From positions 1 to 64,000 of the forward strand of contig JACKKO010000002.1 in NCBI GenBank assembly GCA_024236395.1: a DNA stretch of 64,000 nt. The letters run 5' to 3'. Position 1 is the stretch's first letter. Every line of letters begins with the position of its first letter. Source of the stretch: Hyphomicrobiales bacterium. GTDB taxonomy: Bacteria; Pseudomonadota; Alphaproteobacteria; Rickettsiales; JACKKO01. Positions 48,326 to 57,000 of the stretch are shown here, one piece after another. The translations under genes and the position numbers were made by a program. Below the pieces are notes generated by a model. That model worked only from the letters and a program-made list of their open reading frames with translations, was not told the DNA's origin and ran no database searches.

Positions 48326-48882
48326 TACTCCACCTCCTCGTATAACAAGTTTTGCGAACATTCTCACTATTTTCATTCTGTGTACAGTTTTATTCATTAC
48401 CATGTGAAACATATATGGTTTATTAGATACCTTACCCCATATTTTAAATAGCCTCCTTTTTTCTATCGTCAGATTATTCTTCCTCAAATAACATGACGTA
48501 AAAAAGCAACACTCACTATATATCAGTAAATTACTCACCATATCACACCCATATATAGGAAATAATTGTTTACAGTACATAGTGCTATACATACAATTGG
48601 CACTGGTTAGTGCATATTTTTGTATTGAGAATATGTGGATTTAATTAGCAAAAGCTGGTGCAAAAAGGTATGAAGCACTTTCTTCCCCTCCCACAATATG
48701 TTGTGCTCTTCATGCAACGGACACACCATATATATAGTCAGCTTTCCCAATTTGAGTAGACAGCTACCCGCTGCGTTGGTACCTTGCCCCCTATGAGATG
48801 TGTAAAACAACAAACTGCGGAGAAAAATGTGGGAAGCGTAAACTTAAACGTCGTAGGTAATGACAATGGGGGGACTAGTACC
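48326..48882. other. Long intergenic control region between cytochrome b561 and nrdA
   Basis: About 560 bases of AT-rich sequence between divergent genes. Apart from the probable NrdR boxes near 48690-48738, no gene or RNA is recognised. Frames that extend the flanking genes into it (to 48592 on minus, from 48784 on plus) lack family similarity. Confidence 0.6.
48690..48738. promoter_or_regulatory. Probable pair of NrdR boxes upstream of nrdA
   Basis: The first box, CACAATATGTTGTG (48692-48705), is a good palindrome matching acaCwATATaTwGtgt. The second, ACACCATATATATAGT (48723-48738), matches the left half well and the right half less well. Centres are 32 bases apart, three helical turns, the spacing known for NrdR sites in front of ribonucleotide reductase operons. 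Confidence 0.6.
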
Positions 48883-50640
48883 ATGTATGAGGTAAAAACA
48901 AACGCTTCTAGGGATGCAAACCTTTCCGACTTTGGTAAAGCGGTTTTGCAAGATAGATATTTACTTCCTGGCGAAGATTATCAGAAACTTTTTGCGCGAG
49001 TAGCAGGCTATTATGGCGATGATGAAGCCCATGCCCAACGCTTATACGATTACATCAGCAAGCTATGGTTTATGCCTGCCACGCCCATTTTGAGTAATGG
49101 CGGCACTAAGCGTGGTCTGCCGATTTCCTGTTTCCTGAATGAAACGAAAGATAGCCTGGAAGGGATTGTTTCCTTGTGGAATGAAAATGTCTGGCTGGCT
49201 TCTCGTGGTGGCGGAATTGGAAGTTTCTGGGGCAATTTGCGTTCTATTGGCGAAACAGTTCGTGGTAATGGAAAAACCTCAGGTGTGATTCCGTTTATGC
49301 GTGTGCAGGATTCGCTAACGCTGGCAATTTCCCAAGGCTCGCTGCGCCGTGGTAGTTCAGCAGTATATCTGCCGATTGATCACCCTGAAGTTGAGGAATT
49401 CATTGAAATTCGTCGCCCGACAGGTGGTGATCCAAATCGTAAGGCGCTCAATATCCATCACGGTATCGCCATCACGGATGCATTCATGCATGCAGTGGAA
49501 GAAGACAGTCCGTGGGAACTGCGCAGCCCGAAAGATGGGGCCATTATTTCTGTGGTGAATGCACGTGAACTATGGATCAAACTGTTGACCACACGTATCG
49601 AAACCGGTGAGCCTTACCTACTGTTCATTGATAATGTGAACCGTAGCATCCCGGCACACCATAAGAAGCTGGGTCTGAATGTAAAGACTTCCAACCTGTG
49701 CAGTGAGATTACACTGCCTACCGGGTTGGATCACCTGGGGAACGAGCGGACGGCCGTGTGCTGCCTCTCCTCACTGAATATTGAGACGTACGAAGAGTGG
49801 AAGGATGATCCACTCTTCATCAAGGATGTAATGCGGTTTCTGGATAATGTATTGCAGGATTTCATTGATAGTGCACCACCATCTATGCACCGTGCCAGTT
49901 ATTCGGCTACGCGCGAGCGTAGCGTGGGACTGGGCGTGATGGGGTACCACTCCTTCCTGCAAGCCAAAGGAATTCCCATGGAATCCGTGATGGCTAAAGT
50001 CTGGAACAAGAGGGTTTTTGAGCATATTCGCAAATATGCCGACGAAGCTTCGTTGGAATTAGCACAGGAACGTGGTCCTTGCCCAGATGCCGAGGAAGTG
50101 GGAACAATGGAACGTTTTTCTAATAAGTTGGCGATTGCCCCAACGGCCTCGATCTCCGTCATCGCAGGAAATTCTTCTCCGGGTGTGGAGCCCTATGCTG
50201 CCAATAGCTTTACCCAGAAAACACTCTCTGGCTCGTTTGTGGTACGCAACAAACACCTGACGCGTTTGTTGGAAGAAAAGGGACAGAATAACGATGATGT
50301 CTGGTCTTCTATTGCCACGAATGAGGGATCCGTGCAGCATCTGGATTTCCTAACACAGGAAGAGAAGGATGTCTTTAAGACGGCACCGGAAATTGATCAG
50401 CGCTGGGTTGTGGAACATGCGGCCGATCGTACGCCGTATATCTGCCAATCCCAGTCGGTAAATCTGTTTTTACCTGGTAACGTACAGAAAAAGCATCTGC
50501 ATGATGTGCACTACCAGGCTTGGAAAAAAGGGCTGAAGAGTCTTTACTACTGCCGCTCCACCTCGTTGCAGCGTGCAGAGAAAGGCATTCAGCTATGTCT
50601 GGCGTATGCAGCTCGAAATGAAGCTGAAGCGTGGATATAA
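48883..50640 (+). CDS. nrdA: Class I ribonucleotide reductase alpha subunit (carboxy end frameshifted)
   Basis: The large subunit that reduces ribonucleotides with the NrdB radical. Visible: FMPATPILSNGGTKRGLPIS with the first redox Cys nearby (ISCFLNE), the loop NLCSEITLP with the active-site Cys and Glu, CCLSSLN, and the conserved APTASIS. No ATP-cone domain precedes it. The ATG at 48883 after GGGGGGACT is preferred; the frame is open 33 codons further up. The frame stops after NEAEAWI, but another frame immediately beyond reads KARPVQEENHPTHEAP, then KYEECLACQ and a stop at 50716. That is the expected tail with the CxxC shuttle cysteines. A single-base shift near 50635 therefore removes the tail as read. 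Confidence 0.9.
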   Translation: MYEVKTNASRDANLSDFGKAVLQDRYLLPGEDYQKLFARVAGYYGDDEAHAQRLYDYISKLWFMPATPILSNGGTKRGLPISCFLNETKDSLEGIVSLWNENVWLASRGGGIGSFWGNLRSIGETVRGNGKTSGVIPFMRVQDSLTLAISQGSLRRGSSAVYLPIDHPEVEEFIEIRRPTGGDPNRKALNIHHGIAITDAFMHAVEEDSPWELRSPKDGAIISVVNARELWIKLLTTRIETGEPYLLFIDNVNRSIPAHHKKLGLNVKTSNLCSEITLPTGLDHLGNERTAVCCLSSLNIETYEEWKDDPLFIKDVMRFLDNVLQDFIDSAPPSMHRASYSATRERSVGLGVMGYHSFLQAKGIPMESVMAKVWNKRVFEHIRKYADEASLELAQERGPCPDAEEVGTMERFSNKLAIAPTASISVIAGNSSPGVEPYAANSFTQKTLSGSFVVRNKHLTRLLEEKGQNNDDVWSSIATNEGSVQHLDFLTQEEKDVFKTAPEIDQRWVVEHAADRTPYICQSQSVNLFLPGNVQKKHLHDVHYQAWKKGLKSLYYCRSTSLQRAEKGIQLCLAYAARNEAEAWI

Positions 50641-50735
50641 GGCGCGGCCTGTGCAGGAGGAAAATCATCCTACACACGAAGCACCAAAGTACGAAGAGTG
50701 TCTTGCTTGTCAATAACCTAAGGAAAGGAAGAACC

Positions 50736-51146
50736 ATGCCTGCAAAAACAGCAAGAAAGACGACGGCGAAGAAAAAGCCGGCGACTAAGAAAACCGCGGT
50801 GAAAGAAGCCAGCAGCAAAAGCAAAGCTGCTGCCAAGGCTAGCACCACGGCGAAGAAAAAACCTGCTGCCAAGAAGTCGGTTGCTAAGAAGAAACCGGCT
50901 GCTAAGTCTGCAAAGACAAAAGCTGCAGTAAAAGCCAAAAAGCCGCTGGCAAAGAAAAAGCCAGCTGCAAAAAAAGCTGCTGTAAAAAAGCCAGCCGCTA
51001 AAAAAGCTGCTGCAAAAAAAACGACGGCTAAGAAAACGGCTACCAAGAAGAAGCCAGCCGCCAAGAAAAAAGCAGCTGCTAAAGCTAACAGGGCAAAAAA
51101 GACCACTACGGTTCGCTCTAAGGCAAAAAAAGCAGCAAAGAAGTAG
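50736..51146 (+). CDS. Histone H1-like Lys/Ala-rich protein
   Basis: A 136-residue protein made almost only of Lys, Ala, Thr, Pro and Val in repeats such as AAKKKPAAKK. This is the composition of eukaryotic H1 tails and of bacterial H1-like proteins (Hc1/Hc2 type, AlgP). It is expected to bind and compact DNA or RNA without a folded domain. GAAAGGAAGAACC precedes the ATG; a longer frame from 50631 is the tail of nrdA. It is placed between nrdA and nrdB, which is unusual. Confidence 0.8.
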   Translation: MPAKTARKTTAKKKPATKKTAVKEASSKSKAAAKASTTAKKKPAAKKSVAKKKPAAKSAKTKAAVKAKKPLAKKKPAAKKAAVKKPAAKKAAAKKTTAKKTATKKKPAAKKKAAAKANRAKKTTTVRSKAKKAAKK

Positions 51147-51213
51147 TTTCTTTTCTGCAAACCATGTGGGTACGGTTTGGCATTGCCTGCCGTACCCATT
51201 TGGTTCATTACAT

Positions 51214-51249
51214 ACACCCGTACTAAGTGTTTTTAGGGGGTGTTTTTTT
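51214..51249 (+). terminator. Terminator between the H1-like gene and nrdB
   Basis: Stem ACACCC / GGGTGT followed by a seven-base T run. A second perfect 9-bp stem (TGGGTACGG / CCGTACCCA, 51167-51198) lies just upstream without a T run. Together they may reduce read-through into nrdB. Confidence 0.6.
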
Positions 51250-51277
51250 GACATAATAATTCTGGGGAGAAGGAATC

Positions 51278-52258
51278 ATGTCACTATTGGACGCCAAGCC
51301 AATCTATAAGCCGTTTGCTTACCCATGGGCCTACGAAGCCTGGTTGATGCAGCAACGTATTCATTGGTTGCCAGAGGAAGTCCCGATGGCAGATGACGTG
51401 AAAGACTGGAAGAAAGTCCTCTCCGAGAGCGAAAAGTACCTCCTCACCCAGATTTTCCGCTTCTTTACGCAGGCGGATATTGAGGTGAATAACTGCTACA
51501 TGCGCCATTACTCCCGTGTGTTCAAGCCCACGGAAGTGCAAATGATGCTCTCCGCTTTCTCTAATATGGAAACCGTGCACATCGCCGCCTACTCGCACCT
51601 GATTGATACGCTGGGGATGCCGGAAGTGACCTATCAGGAGTTCCTGCAATACAAGGAAATGAAGGACAAATACGATTACATGCAGCAGTTCAACGTAAAC
51701 AGTAACCGTGATATTGCTAAAACACTGGCGGTATTTGGCGGCTTCACCGAAGGGCTTCAGCTGTTTGCCTCGTTTGCCATCCTGATGAATTTCCAGCGCT
51801 TTGGCAAAATGAAGGGCATGGGACAGATCATTACCTGGTCGGCACGCGATGAATCCCTGCATACCAACTCGATTATCAAACTTTTCCGCACTTTTGTGCG
51901 CGAGAATCCGGAAATCTGGGATGACAACCTGAAACGCGAGCTGATTGTGGCCTGCTCCACGATTGTGGACCATGAAGACGCCTTTATTGATCTGGCCTTC
52001 AATATCGAAGGCTCGGTACAGGGGCTGACCTCCCGCGAGGTAAAAAGCTATATCCGCTATATTGCGGATCGCCGCCTGATGCAGCTGGAACTTCAGCCGA
52101 TTTATAATATCGGTAAGAACCCCCTGCCCTGGATGGATGATATCCTCAATGGTGTGGAACACGCGAATTTCTTTGAGAACCGCGTAACGGAATATTCCAA
52201 GGCCTCCACGCAGGGTTCGTGGGAAGATGTGTTCTCCGCAGAGGATGCCTTCCGCTAG
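51278..52258 (+). CDS. nrdB: Class I ribonucleotide reductase beta subunit
   Basis: A 326-residue radical subunit. The diiron ligands are visible: Glu in TQADIEVNNCY, Glu and His in FSNMETVHIAAYSHL, Glu in GGFTEGL, Glu and His in ARDESLH. The Tyr in HIAAYSHL is at the radical position. It generates the tyrosyl radical passed to NrdA. GGGGAGAAGG precedes the ATG. It is separated from nrdA by the H1-like gene and a terminator. Confidence 0.95.
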   Translation: MSLLDAKPIYKPFAYPWAYEAWLMQQRIHWLPEEVPMADDVKDWKKVLSESEKYLLTQIFRFFTQADIEVNNCYMRHYSRVFKPTEVQMMLSAFSNMETVHIAAYSHLIDTLGMPEVTYQEFLQYKEMKDKYDYMQQFNVNSNRDIAKTLAVFGGFTEGLQLFASFAILMNFQRFGKMKGMGQIITWSARDESLHTNSIIKLFRTFVRENPEIWDDNLKRELIVACSTIVDHEDAFIDLAFNIEGSVQGLTSREVKSYIRYIADRRLMQLELQPIYNIGKNPLPWMDDILNGVEHANFFENRVTEYSKASTQGSWEDVFSAEDAFR

Positions 52259-52353
52259 GTTAGGTTGCGTTACGTTGCACTTGCGCTGTACGTCATAACA
52301 CGGTAGATACGCCTAGGCAGCCGCCTTGCGGCCTGTTCGTTCCGTATACATAC

Positions 52354-52429
52354 GGGCCATTAGCTCAGTTGGTAGAGCGGGTGACTCTTAATCACTAGGT
52401 CGTAGGTTCGAGTCCTACATGGCCCACCA
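52354..52429 (+). tRNA. tRNA-Lys(CTT)
   Basis: A 76-base cloverleaf with encoded CCA: acceptor GGGCCAT/ATGGCCC, D arm TAGCTCAGTTGGTAGAGC, anticodon loop CTCTTAA (anticodon CTT), T arm GTAGGTTCGAGTCCTAC. Confidence 0.96.
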
Positions 52430-52622
52430 TAATTTTCAATAGGTTATACAATGAACCTAATAAACAAAAACCATTTCGCGCCTTTCAGGTGCCTCTATAT
52501 AGACCACTCAAAAGACGTTGTTAATGAACAACACTGCACATACATGGTAATCAAGATTTGACCTAGATCTTATGTGCTGAAGATTGACCAGTGCATTACC
52601 ATCGCTACACTGCTATTACAAT

Positions 52623-52668
52623 GGCATAGTTTTAGATTGACATAATACTATGCCCATGGCATAGTATT
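52623..52668 (+). promoter_or_regulatory. Promoter and operator of the toxin-antitoxin operon
   Basis: A perfect inverted repeat AATACTATGCC / GGCATAGTATT (52644-52668, three-base centre) plus a third half-site GGCATAGTTTT (52623-52633). A promoter-like TTGACA (52637) lies 17 bases before CATAGT, inside the dyad. Binding by the antitoxin would block transcription, the usual autoregulation of such operons. Confidence 0.7.
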
Positions 52669-52679
52669 AAAGGATGCAA

Positions 52680-53015
52680 ATGAGCATTATCGCCATTACC
52701 GAGTTGCCGCCTTTCACCAAAAAGGTAGCAAAAATACTGAGTCAGGAGGAGCAAGAGGCTTTACGCACTTACCTGATTCAGCATCCCGGTAAAGGCGATA
52801 TTATCCCTGGCACCGGTGGTATCCGGAAGTTACGCTGGGCGGCTAGTGGTAGGGGAAAACGCGGTGGTGCGCGTGTGATTTATTACTATTTTGTGGCAGG
52901 CGCAGAGATTTACCTCATGACCTGTTACAAAAAGAACGAGCGTGAGGACATCACCGCAGACGAAAAGAAACAACTGCGTAAGCTTGTGAGCCTATTAACC
53001 AAACGAGGAGGATGA
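52680..53015 (+). CDS. RelE/HigB-type toxin
   Basis: A 111-residue basic protein of the RelE/HigB group: PPFTKKVAKILSQEEQEALR, then GDIIPGTGGIRKLRWAASGR and GGARVIYYYF, ending in ITADEKKQLRKLV. This group cleaves mRNA at the ribosome. The ATG at 52680 is preferred over 52674 because AAAGG then has normal spacing. It overlaps the antitoxin's ribosome site and upstream ATG. The toxin-first order is that of higBA. Confidence 0.85.
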   Translation: MSIIAITELPPFTKKVAKILSQEEQEALRTYLIQHPGKGDIIPGTGGIRKLRWAASGRGKRGGARVIYYYFVAGAEIYLMTCYKKNEREDITADEKKQLRKLVSLLTKRGG

Positions 53016-53017
53016 TA

Positions 53018-53350
53018 ATGGCCCGGCCATCCAAACAAAATCAGGAAGTCACCCCTCTGGGGCAGGAACTTATTCAGGCGGCGGAAGCCATGGTGGCACA
53101 CGCACGCGGTGAGATCGAACTTCCTACCCACCATTACACTATCCCTGATGAGGTGGATGTGAAGGAGATTCGCACGTCAATGCATCTCACGCAGGAGCAA
53201 TTCGCCCATTTTATTGGTGCCAGTGTGCATGCCGTGCGCCATTGGGAGAATGGCCGTCGCAAACCGGACGGCACGGCCCGCACATTATTGCATGTATTGC
53301 AGAACAATCCCCGCGCTGTACTGGACGCACTTGGGCAACCCCACGTTTAA
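53018..53350 (+). CDS. HigA-type XRE antitoxin
   Basis: A 110-residue protein with a carboxy-terminal helix-turn-helix (VKEIRTSMHLTQEQFAHFIG, SVHAVRHWENGRRKPDG) and an amino-terminal toxin-contact region. GAGGAGGATGATA precedes the ATG at 53018; another ATG lies two codons up and overlaps the toxin stop. It should neutralise the toxin and repress the operon through the upstream dyad. Confidence 0.85.
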   Translation: MARPSKQNQEVTPLGQELIQAAEAMVAHARGEIELPTHHYTIPDEVDVKEIRTSMHLTQEQFAHFIGASVHAVRHWENGRRKPDGTARTLLHVLQNNPRAVLDALGQPHV

Positions 53351-53459
53351 TTAAACGCAGGGACAAACTATTAAGAAACACATTGCAAATGATCCTGTCC
53401 TTGCCATACAGCGGAGTGGTATTGCATAATACGGAAAATTTCACGCATTGAGGTTTCTT

Positions 53460-53816
53460 ATGTCTAAATCCTATCCTGAAATTACCCAGCGTATTTCCGC
53501 CAATATGCGTACCCTGAGGAAGAACATCCCAGAAACAATGCAGGGCTTTTCCGCCATGGCGCAGGCCGCTACCAAGGATGGTGTGCTGGATAAGAAAACC
53601 AAGGAGCTGATTGCGCTGGCGATTGGGGTTTCCACGCGCTGTGACGGCTGCATTGGCTTTCATGCCGAAGCGCTGGTGAAGCTGGGCGCCACGCGGGAAG
53701 AAATTGAAGAAACGCTGGGTATGGCGGTCTATATGGGCGGCGGGCCTTCACTGATGTACGCCGCAGAAGCCATCATGGCGTTTGAGCAATATACCGAGCT
53801 GCACAGTAAAAGCTAA
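53460..53816 (+). CDS. Carboxymuconolactone decarboxylase / AhpD-like protein
   Basis: A 118-residue all-helical protein with the AhpD-type motif RCDGCIGFHAEA (C-x-x-C-x-x-x-H), preceded by LDKKTKELIALAIGVS and followed by ATREEIEETLGMAVYMGGGP. Such proteins are small alkylhydroperoxidase-like or gamma-carboxymuconolactone decarboxylases; the CxxC version favours a redox role. The ATG at 53460 follows GAGGTTTCTT; the frame opens four codons earlier at a TTG. Confidence 0.88.
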   Translation: MSKSYPEITQRISANMRTLRKNIPETMQGFSAMAQAATKDGVLDKKTKELIALAIGVSTRCDGCIGFHAEALVKLGATREEIEETLGMAVYMGGGPSLMYAAEAIMAFEQYTELHSKS

Positions 53817-53820
53817 GCCA

Positions 53821-56670
53821 CTAGGCAAACTGGAAGTCGCTATCGGTCAGGGCCACCGTACCACTGAGCACAAGCTGAAAACTCCCATCATCGCTCAGGA
53901 TGGTTTGGCCACCGCCACTGCTATAGCCCAGCACGGAGCCACTGGCCACCCCGGCAGAAACGCCTGTAAAGCCCAGTCCGGTCAGCACCAGCACATCCTG
54001 CCCCTGCACGAAATCGGTAATCAGGTCGGTGGCACTATCCGTGGAATCCGCCAGCGATGTGTAAACAAAATAATCTTCACCACTATTCCCGGTTAAAGTG
54101 TCTGCTCCGGTACCCCCAGTAAGGGTATCATTCCCGCCTCCGCCGATGAGGAGGTTATTTTCATGACTGCCGGTCAGCACATCATGTCCGTTCCCGCCGG
54201 TCACATCTTCAAAACCGGAAATCACATCGCCTTGTGCCTGATCGCCAGAGGCCGTATTTGCCTCCAGATTCACCTGCACACTACTCCCTGCAAGCCAGTA
54301 AAGCAGCATATCATGCCCGGCACCGCCATCCAGCGTATCCGCACCATTGAAGCCACTGATCGTATCATTTCCTCCCAAACCACGCAGCAGGTTGGCTTCG
54401 TGATTGCCAAAGAGCTTATCGTTTCCACTGCCCCCAACGGCACCTTCAAACCCGGAAATCACATCCCCCTGCGCCTGCAGGTCCCACTGCGCCGTCTGCG
54501 CAAACAGGTTGACCATCACACCCTTCCCGGAAAGCGAATACGAGAGGATATCAAACCCATCGCCACCATCCAGCGTGTCCGCGCCATTGAAACCACTGAT
54601 TGTATCATTGCCCCCCATACCACGCAGCACGTTGGCTCCATGATCCCCATAAAGCTGGTCTGCACCGGAGCCGCCAATGATATTTTCAATAGAATGGAGA
54701 CTATCCTTATTTTGCCAGTTAAGCTGAACATTCTGAGTAAACAGATTGACGATCAGGCGCCCTGTTTCTGTATTGTAATCTGCCGTATCGCTCCCCTGCC
54801 CGCCATCCAGCGTATCATGGCCGGCACTGCCTTGTAATGTATCATCACCGCGCATTCCATGGAGACTATTATCGGCATCATTGCCGATAATAAGGTCGTC
54901 ACCATCCCCCAGCCAGGCATGTTCAATCAGCGTTTCGCTATCCAGAGCCAGTTCTGCCCCGGCCAGTGTGGAGGTTGCCCCCGGCACCAGGGAAAGGACG
55001 GCATCCCCGGTAAGCGCCGAGGCATTAATGACATCCTCTCCGCCGGTATCACTTAAAAGCCCCCTGCCCGGCTGCCCGGCATAGACGGCATATTCATCGG
55101 TATAAAGATAGGTATCATTCGCCGTTGCCGTATCACCAATCAGGCGAATACCCCAGCTCAGCAAGCGGCCCGTAATACCGCCGTCCAAATCACTCACCCG
55201 CAGGGTCCACCCGCCATCGCCGGTTTCGCCCCAGAAAGCGCTACTGGTCATCGTGAAGTGAATATCATCGGCGCTGCTGCCATAACCACTGCTGGCATCC
55301 GGATCCCGCCCCGGCCGATTCACCAGCACACTTTCGGTGCCATCCGGGGAAACCAGCGTTACGCGCAGATCACCCATCCAGTTATGGTCAATATCAAGCG
55401 TCACCTCTACGCGATCAATATGGATATCGGAAGACACGTTGATGGTATCGGTAACCCCTGTCGGCTGGTTATCCGGAATAGCGCTATTGGGCGCGGACGT
55501 TCCACCATCCACCACCACCCGGTTTGCCGCCGTACTAACATTCTGCCAGGTTTCCGCCAGCCGTACCGCCGCATGCGCATCCACCAGGCCAAAGCCCAGC
55601 TCATGGCTGAAATGCATCCCGCCGCCGTTCCAGTGGGAATCTCCGTTAGTTTGCCATGCTCCACTTCCTGTCTTCCGCGCGGAGACGGCCAGAATTTCCT
55701 GCACATCCCGGTAGCCCAGCCCCGGATTTGCCTCCAGCATCAGCGCGATCACCCCGGAAACAATGGGTGCGGAATAAGATGTGCCACTGGCGGAAACATA
55801 ATCCCCTGAAACATAGCCGTTATTTCCCACCCGGTCTGCCGTGGCAATATTAACCGCCGGGGCGGAAACCAGTATGGAATCTCCCGGTGTGCTGAAATAG
55901 GCCATCTCTCCGCCTTCATCCGTTCCCCCTACGGTGATGATATATTCGGAGTTGGTCATATTATGATAGTTGGTATTATCCCCGCTGCTGCGTGAATTCC
56001 CGGCGGAGAACACGACGTTCGTCCCCAGCCCGCCGCGCCCGGTTGCTGCCAGATTTGCGATGGCACTCCCGGTCTGGCTCAGGCCCGCATTGAAATTATC
56101 AGCAAACATATTGAGGAACCCCCAGCTGTTATTACTGATATCCACCACATCCTGACGGGCATAATGTCCGGCCAGTTGTGCGTCGGTAAACCCACTGGAG
56201 AAGCTCACCCGGAAGGACGTGACATCCGCCCCGTACGCTACCCCTACAACGCCAGCACCGTTATTCTCTGCCGCCGCCGTACCAGAAGTTGTCGTACCAT
56301 GTTTGTCGGAACTGCTACGCACCCCACCATCCGGGGTATTGCTCTGCAGATCATAATCCACGGCACTGTTATACTGCCCGTCCAGTTCCGGATGCGTATA
56401 CTCAATCCCATCATCCACGAAACCAATCAGCACCCCATCACCAGTATACTCCTCCCACACATTACCCAGATGGATATCGTGTGCACTGCCATTGATATGC
56501 CACTGGCTGCTGCCGAAGAGCGGGTCTGTTGGGGTAGAAAGCGCCGTAACCCCGTCCTCCAGGGCGTGGTTCTGCACGGCAAAATACGGGGTATCACTTT
56601 CCCATGCCACTGGTATCACCGGCATGAGGGTATCTAAAATGCCATAACGTGCGCTGTTTTCACGAACCAT
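53821..56670 (-). CDS. Secreted subtilisin-like serine protease with P domain and RTX repeats
   Basis: A 949-residue protein. The S8 domain has its triad in FVDDGIEYTHPELDG (Asp), SSDKHGTTTSGTAAA (His) and SGTSYSAPIVSGVIAL (Ser). A kexin-like P/Homo-B domain follows (VSSDIHIDRVEVTLDIDHNW, GDLRVTLVSPDGTESVL). About twelve calcium-binding nonapeptide repeats (GGxGxDxLx types) come next, and then the type I secretion end (TDLITDFVQGQDVLVL). There is no amino-terminal signal peptide, as expected for export through a type I ABC channel, which is not in the window. It acts outside the cell and depends on calcium. Confidence 0.92.
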   Translation of the reverse strand: MVRENSARYGILDTLMPVIPVAWESDTPYFAVQNHALEDGVTALSTPTDPLFGSSQWHINGSAHDIHLGNVWEEYTGDGVLIGFVDDGIEYTHPELDGQYNSAVDYDLQSNTPDGGVRSSSDKHGTTTSGTAAAENNGAGVVGVAYGADVTSFRVSFSSGFTDAQLAGHYARQDVVDISNNSWGFLNMFADNFNAGLSQTGSAIANLAATGRGGLGTNVVFSAGNSRSSGDNTNYHNMTNSEYIITVGGTDEGGEMAYFSTPGDSILVSAPAVNIATADRVGNNGYVSGDYVSASGTSYSAPIVSGVIALMLEANPGLGYRDVQEILAVSARKTGSGAWQTNGDSHWNGGGMHFSHELGFGLVDAHAAVRLAETWQNVSTAANRVVVDGGTSAPNSAIPDNQPTGVTDTINVSSDIHIDRVEVTLDIDHNWMGDLRVTLVSPDGTESVLVNRPGRDPDASSGYGSSADDIHFTMTSSAFWGETGDGGWTLRVSDLDGGITGRLLSWGIRLIGDTATANDTYLYTDEYAVYAGQPGRGLLSDTGGEDVINASALTGDAVLSLVPGATSTLAGAELALDSETLIEHAWLGDGDDLIIGNDADNSLHGMRGDDTLQGSAGHDTLDGGQGSDTADYNTETGRLIVNLFTQNVQLNWQNKDSLHSIENIIGGSGADQLYGDHGANVLRGMGGNDTISGFNGADTLDGGDGFDILSYSLSGKGVMVNLFAQTAQWDLQAQGDVISGFEGAVGGSGNDKLFGNHEANLLRGLGGNDTISGFNGADTLDGGAGHDMLLYWLAGSSVQVNLEANTASGDQAQGDVISGFEDVTGGNGHDVLTGSHENNLLIGGGGNDTLTGGTGADTLTGNSGEDYFVYTSLADSTDSATDLITDFVQGQDVLVLTGLGFTGVSAGVASGSVLGYSSGGGQTILSDDGSFQLVLSGTVALTDSDFQFA

Positions 56671-56921
56671 CCTGTCCTCCTGTGTGTGGGGCTTCCTGCC
56701 GGTAGAGTGAACCTAGCATAAGATAATGGATTTGGCTAAGTCAAAACTATTTTCCCTGCATTTTCAATATGCTTTTAACCCATGGCCGACGAAATCAAGT
56801 GACAGCGCTGCCACACGGCAGCCAATTGATAGCTTATCCCCCAATATACTTGCAATTTCATGGCGATATTGGTAGTTACACAGCCTGTGTTTTCTGCATT
56901 CTCCAGCAGAAACCCCGCATT

Positions 56922-56998
56922 GGGCGGTTAGCTCAGTTGGTTAGAGCGCTACGTTGACATCGTAGAGGTCGGAAGTTCGAGTCTTCTACCGCCCACCA
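56922..56998 (+). tRNA. tRNA-Val(GAC)
   Basis: A 77-base cloverleaf with encoded CCA: acceptor GGGCGGT/ACCGCCC, anticodon loop TTGACAT (anticodon GAC), T arm GGAAGTTCGAGTCTTCT. It lies between two RTX genes. Confidence 0.96.
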
Positions 56999-57000
56999 CC

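Noticed and set aside
50630..50640. Programmed +1 frameshift at the nrdA stop, as in prfB
   Set aside because: ATA TAA lacks a slippery P-site codon that re-pairs well and no internal Shine-Dalgarno of the prfB type is seen; a simple indel is more likely.
54100..55000. Repeat array suggestive of CRISPR or satellite DNA
   Set aside because: The repeats are the codons of RTX calcium-binding nonapeptides in a continuous protein frame.
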